NCBI GenBank assembly: GCA_030691835.1
Contig: JAUYDO010000200.1
Location: forward strand, 1-5,853
Direction of reading: 5' to 3'
Source of the DNA: Dehalococcoidia bacterium
GTDB lineage: Bacteria; Chloroflexota; Dehalococcoidia; Dehalococcoidales; UBA3254
Length of the DNA: 5,853 bases
The translations under genes were made by a program, and so were the position numbers. Below are positions 5,594-5,853 of the stretch, in pieces (positions within the stretch are counted from its first letter, which is position 1; each line of letters starts with the position of its first letter). The notes under the pieces are model-generated. The model had not been told where the DNA came from, did not search any database, and was given only the letters and a program-made list of their open reading frames with translations.

Positions 5594-5853
5594 AGAGGCT
5601 TTAGGGAAGATTCTTAGCAGTATACACGTGCTGGATGCTGAAGACCGTCCAATCATGGAGTGCCTCGAACAGGTCCTGGCTGAGGATATACACTCCGACG
5701 TAAATGTGCCCCCGCTCGATAACTCGGCACTGGACGGCTATGCGGTCAGGTCGAGTGACATCGTGGGAGCCAGCAGTCAAAGTCACGGAGTACTGCGTGT
5801 CATTGATACCGTCATGGCTGGCTCTATTTCCAGGAGGGTTGTGGAGCCGGGTA
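5580..5853 (+). CDS. moeA: Molybdopterin molybdenumtransferase MoeA, 5' part only
   Basis: The first 91 codons are present; the frame is open to the window edge, and MoeA proteins are usually about 400 residues. MoeA inserts molybdate into adenylylated molybdopterin. The N-terminal part shows ISVEEALGKIL (2-12) and the highly conserved PPLDNSALDGYAVR at 44-57 (usual DNSAMDGYAVR, with Leu for Met). D52 corresponds to the Asp of the MDGYA motif that is needed for activity in E. coli MoeA (Asp59). AGAGAGG at 5567-5573 lies 6 nt before ATG 5580, favouring it over ATG 5574. The start lies inside the end of mobA (14-nt overlap), so translation is probably coupled. Metal choice (molybdenum or tungsten) cannot be told from this part. 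Confidence 0.93.
   Translation, partial: MISVEEALGKILSSIHVLDAEDRPIMECLEQVLAEDIHSDVNVPPLDNSALDGYAVRSSDIVGASSQSHGVLRVIDTVMAGSISRRVVEPG

Overview
This 5.9 kb window looks like ordinary bacterial chromosome at moderate GC, with all convincing genes on the + strand and short, AT-rich gaps. The style of the proteins suggests an uncultured Chloroflexota/Dehalococcoidia-like anaerobe: a short PadR regulator paired with a HAAS-type membrane protein, a divergent DegV, and a MobA whose C-terminal part reads like Chloroflexi homologues. This placement rests on recalled family resemblance, not on a search, and is tentative.

Layout. A small uncharacterised ORF (46-264) is followed by a 161-nt AT-rich regulatory gap holding an AGTATA-type repeat cluster. 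Next comes a tight three-gene set: a PadR-family regulator (426-761), an eight-helix membrane protein with an N-terminal HAAS-like domain (about 779-1711) and a DegV-family lipid-binding protein (1732-2589). A 116-nt gap with a perfect TATAAT box separates this from a second unit: a small P-loop kinase (2706-3302), which appears to be read from a leaderless mRNA, and an M17 leucyl aminopeptidase (3304-4812), which starts 1 nt after the kinase stop. After a 160-nt gap with a promoter-like sequence comes a molybdenum-cofactor unit: MobA (4973-5593) overlapping MoeA by 14 nt. MoeA runs off the right edge.

How the genes work together. The first unit is probably self-regulated: PadR repressors usually sit beside the membrane effector they control, and the repeat cluster lies at its promoter. 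DegV proteins bind fatty acids, so a link to membrane or lipid state is possible but unproven. The kinase/aminopeptidase pair is housekeeping-like (peptide turnover plus an unknown phosphotransfer). MobA and MoeA act in the last steps of Mo-bis(MGD) cofactor synthesis, so the organism probably makes molybdo- or tungsto-oxidoreductases. There is no RNA gene, mobile element, CRISPR array or clear intrinsic terminator. I do not see a wholly new system. The points most worth a second look are the PadR-HAAS-DegV cassette with its operator-like repeats, the leaderless kinase start and the MobA start context.
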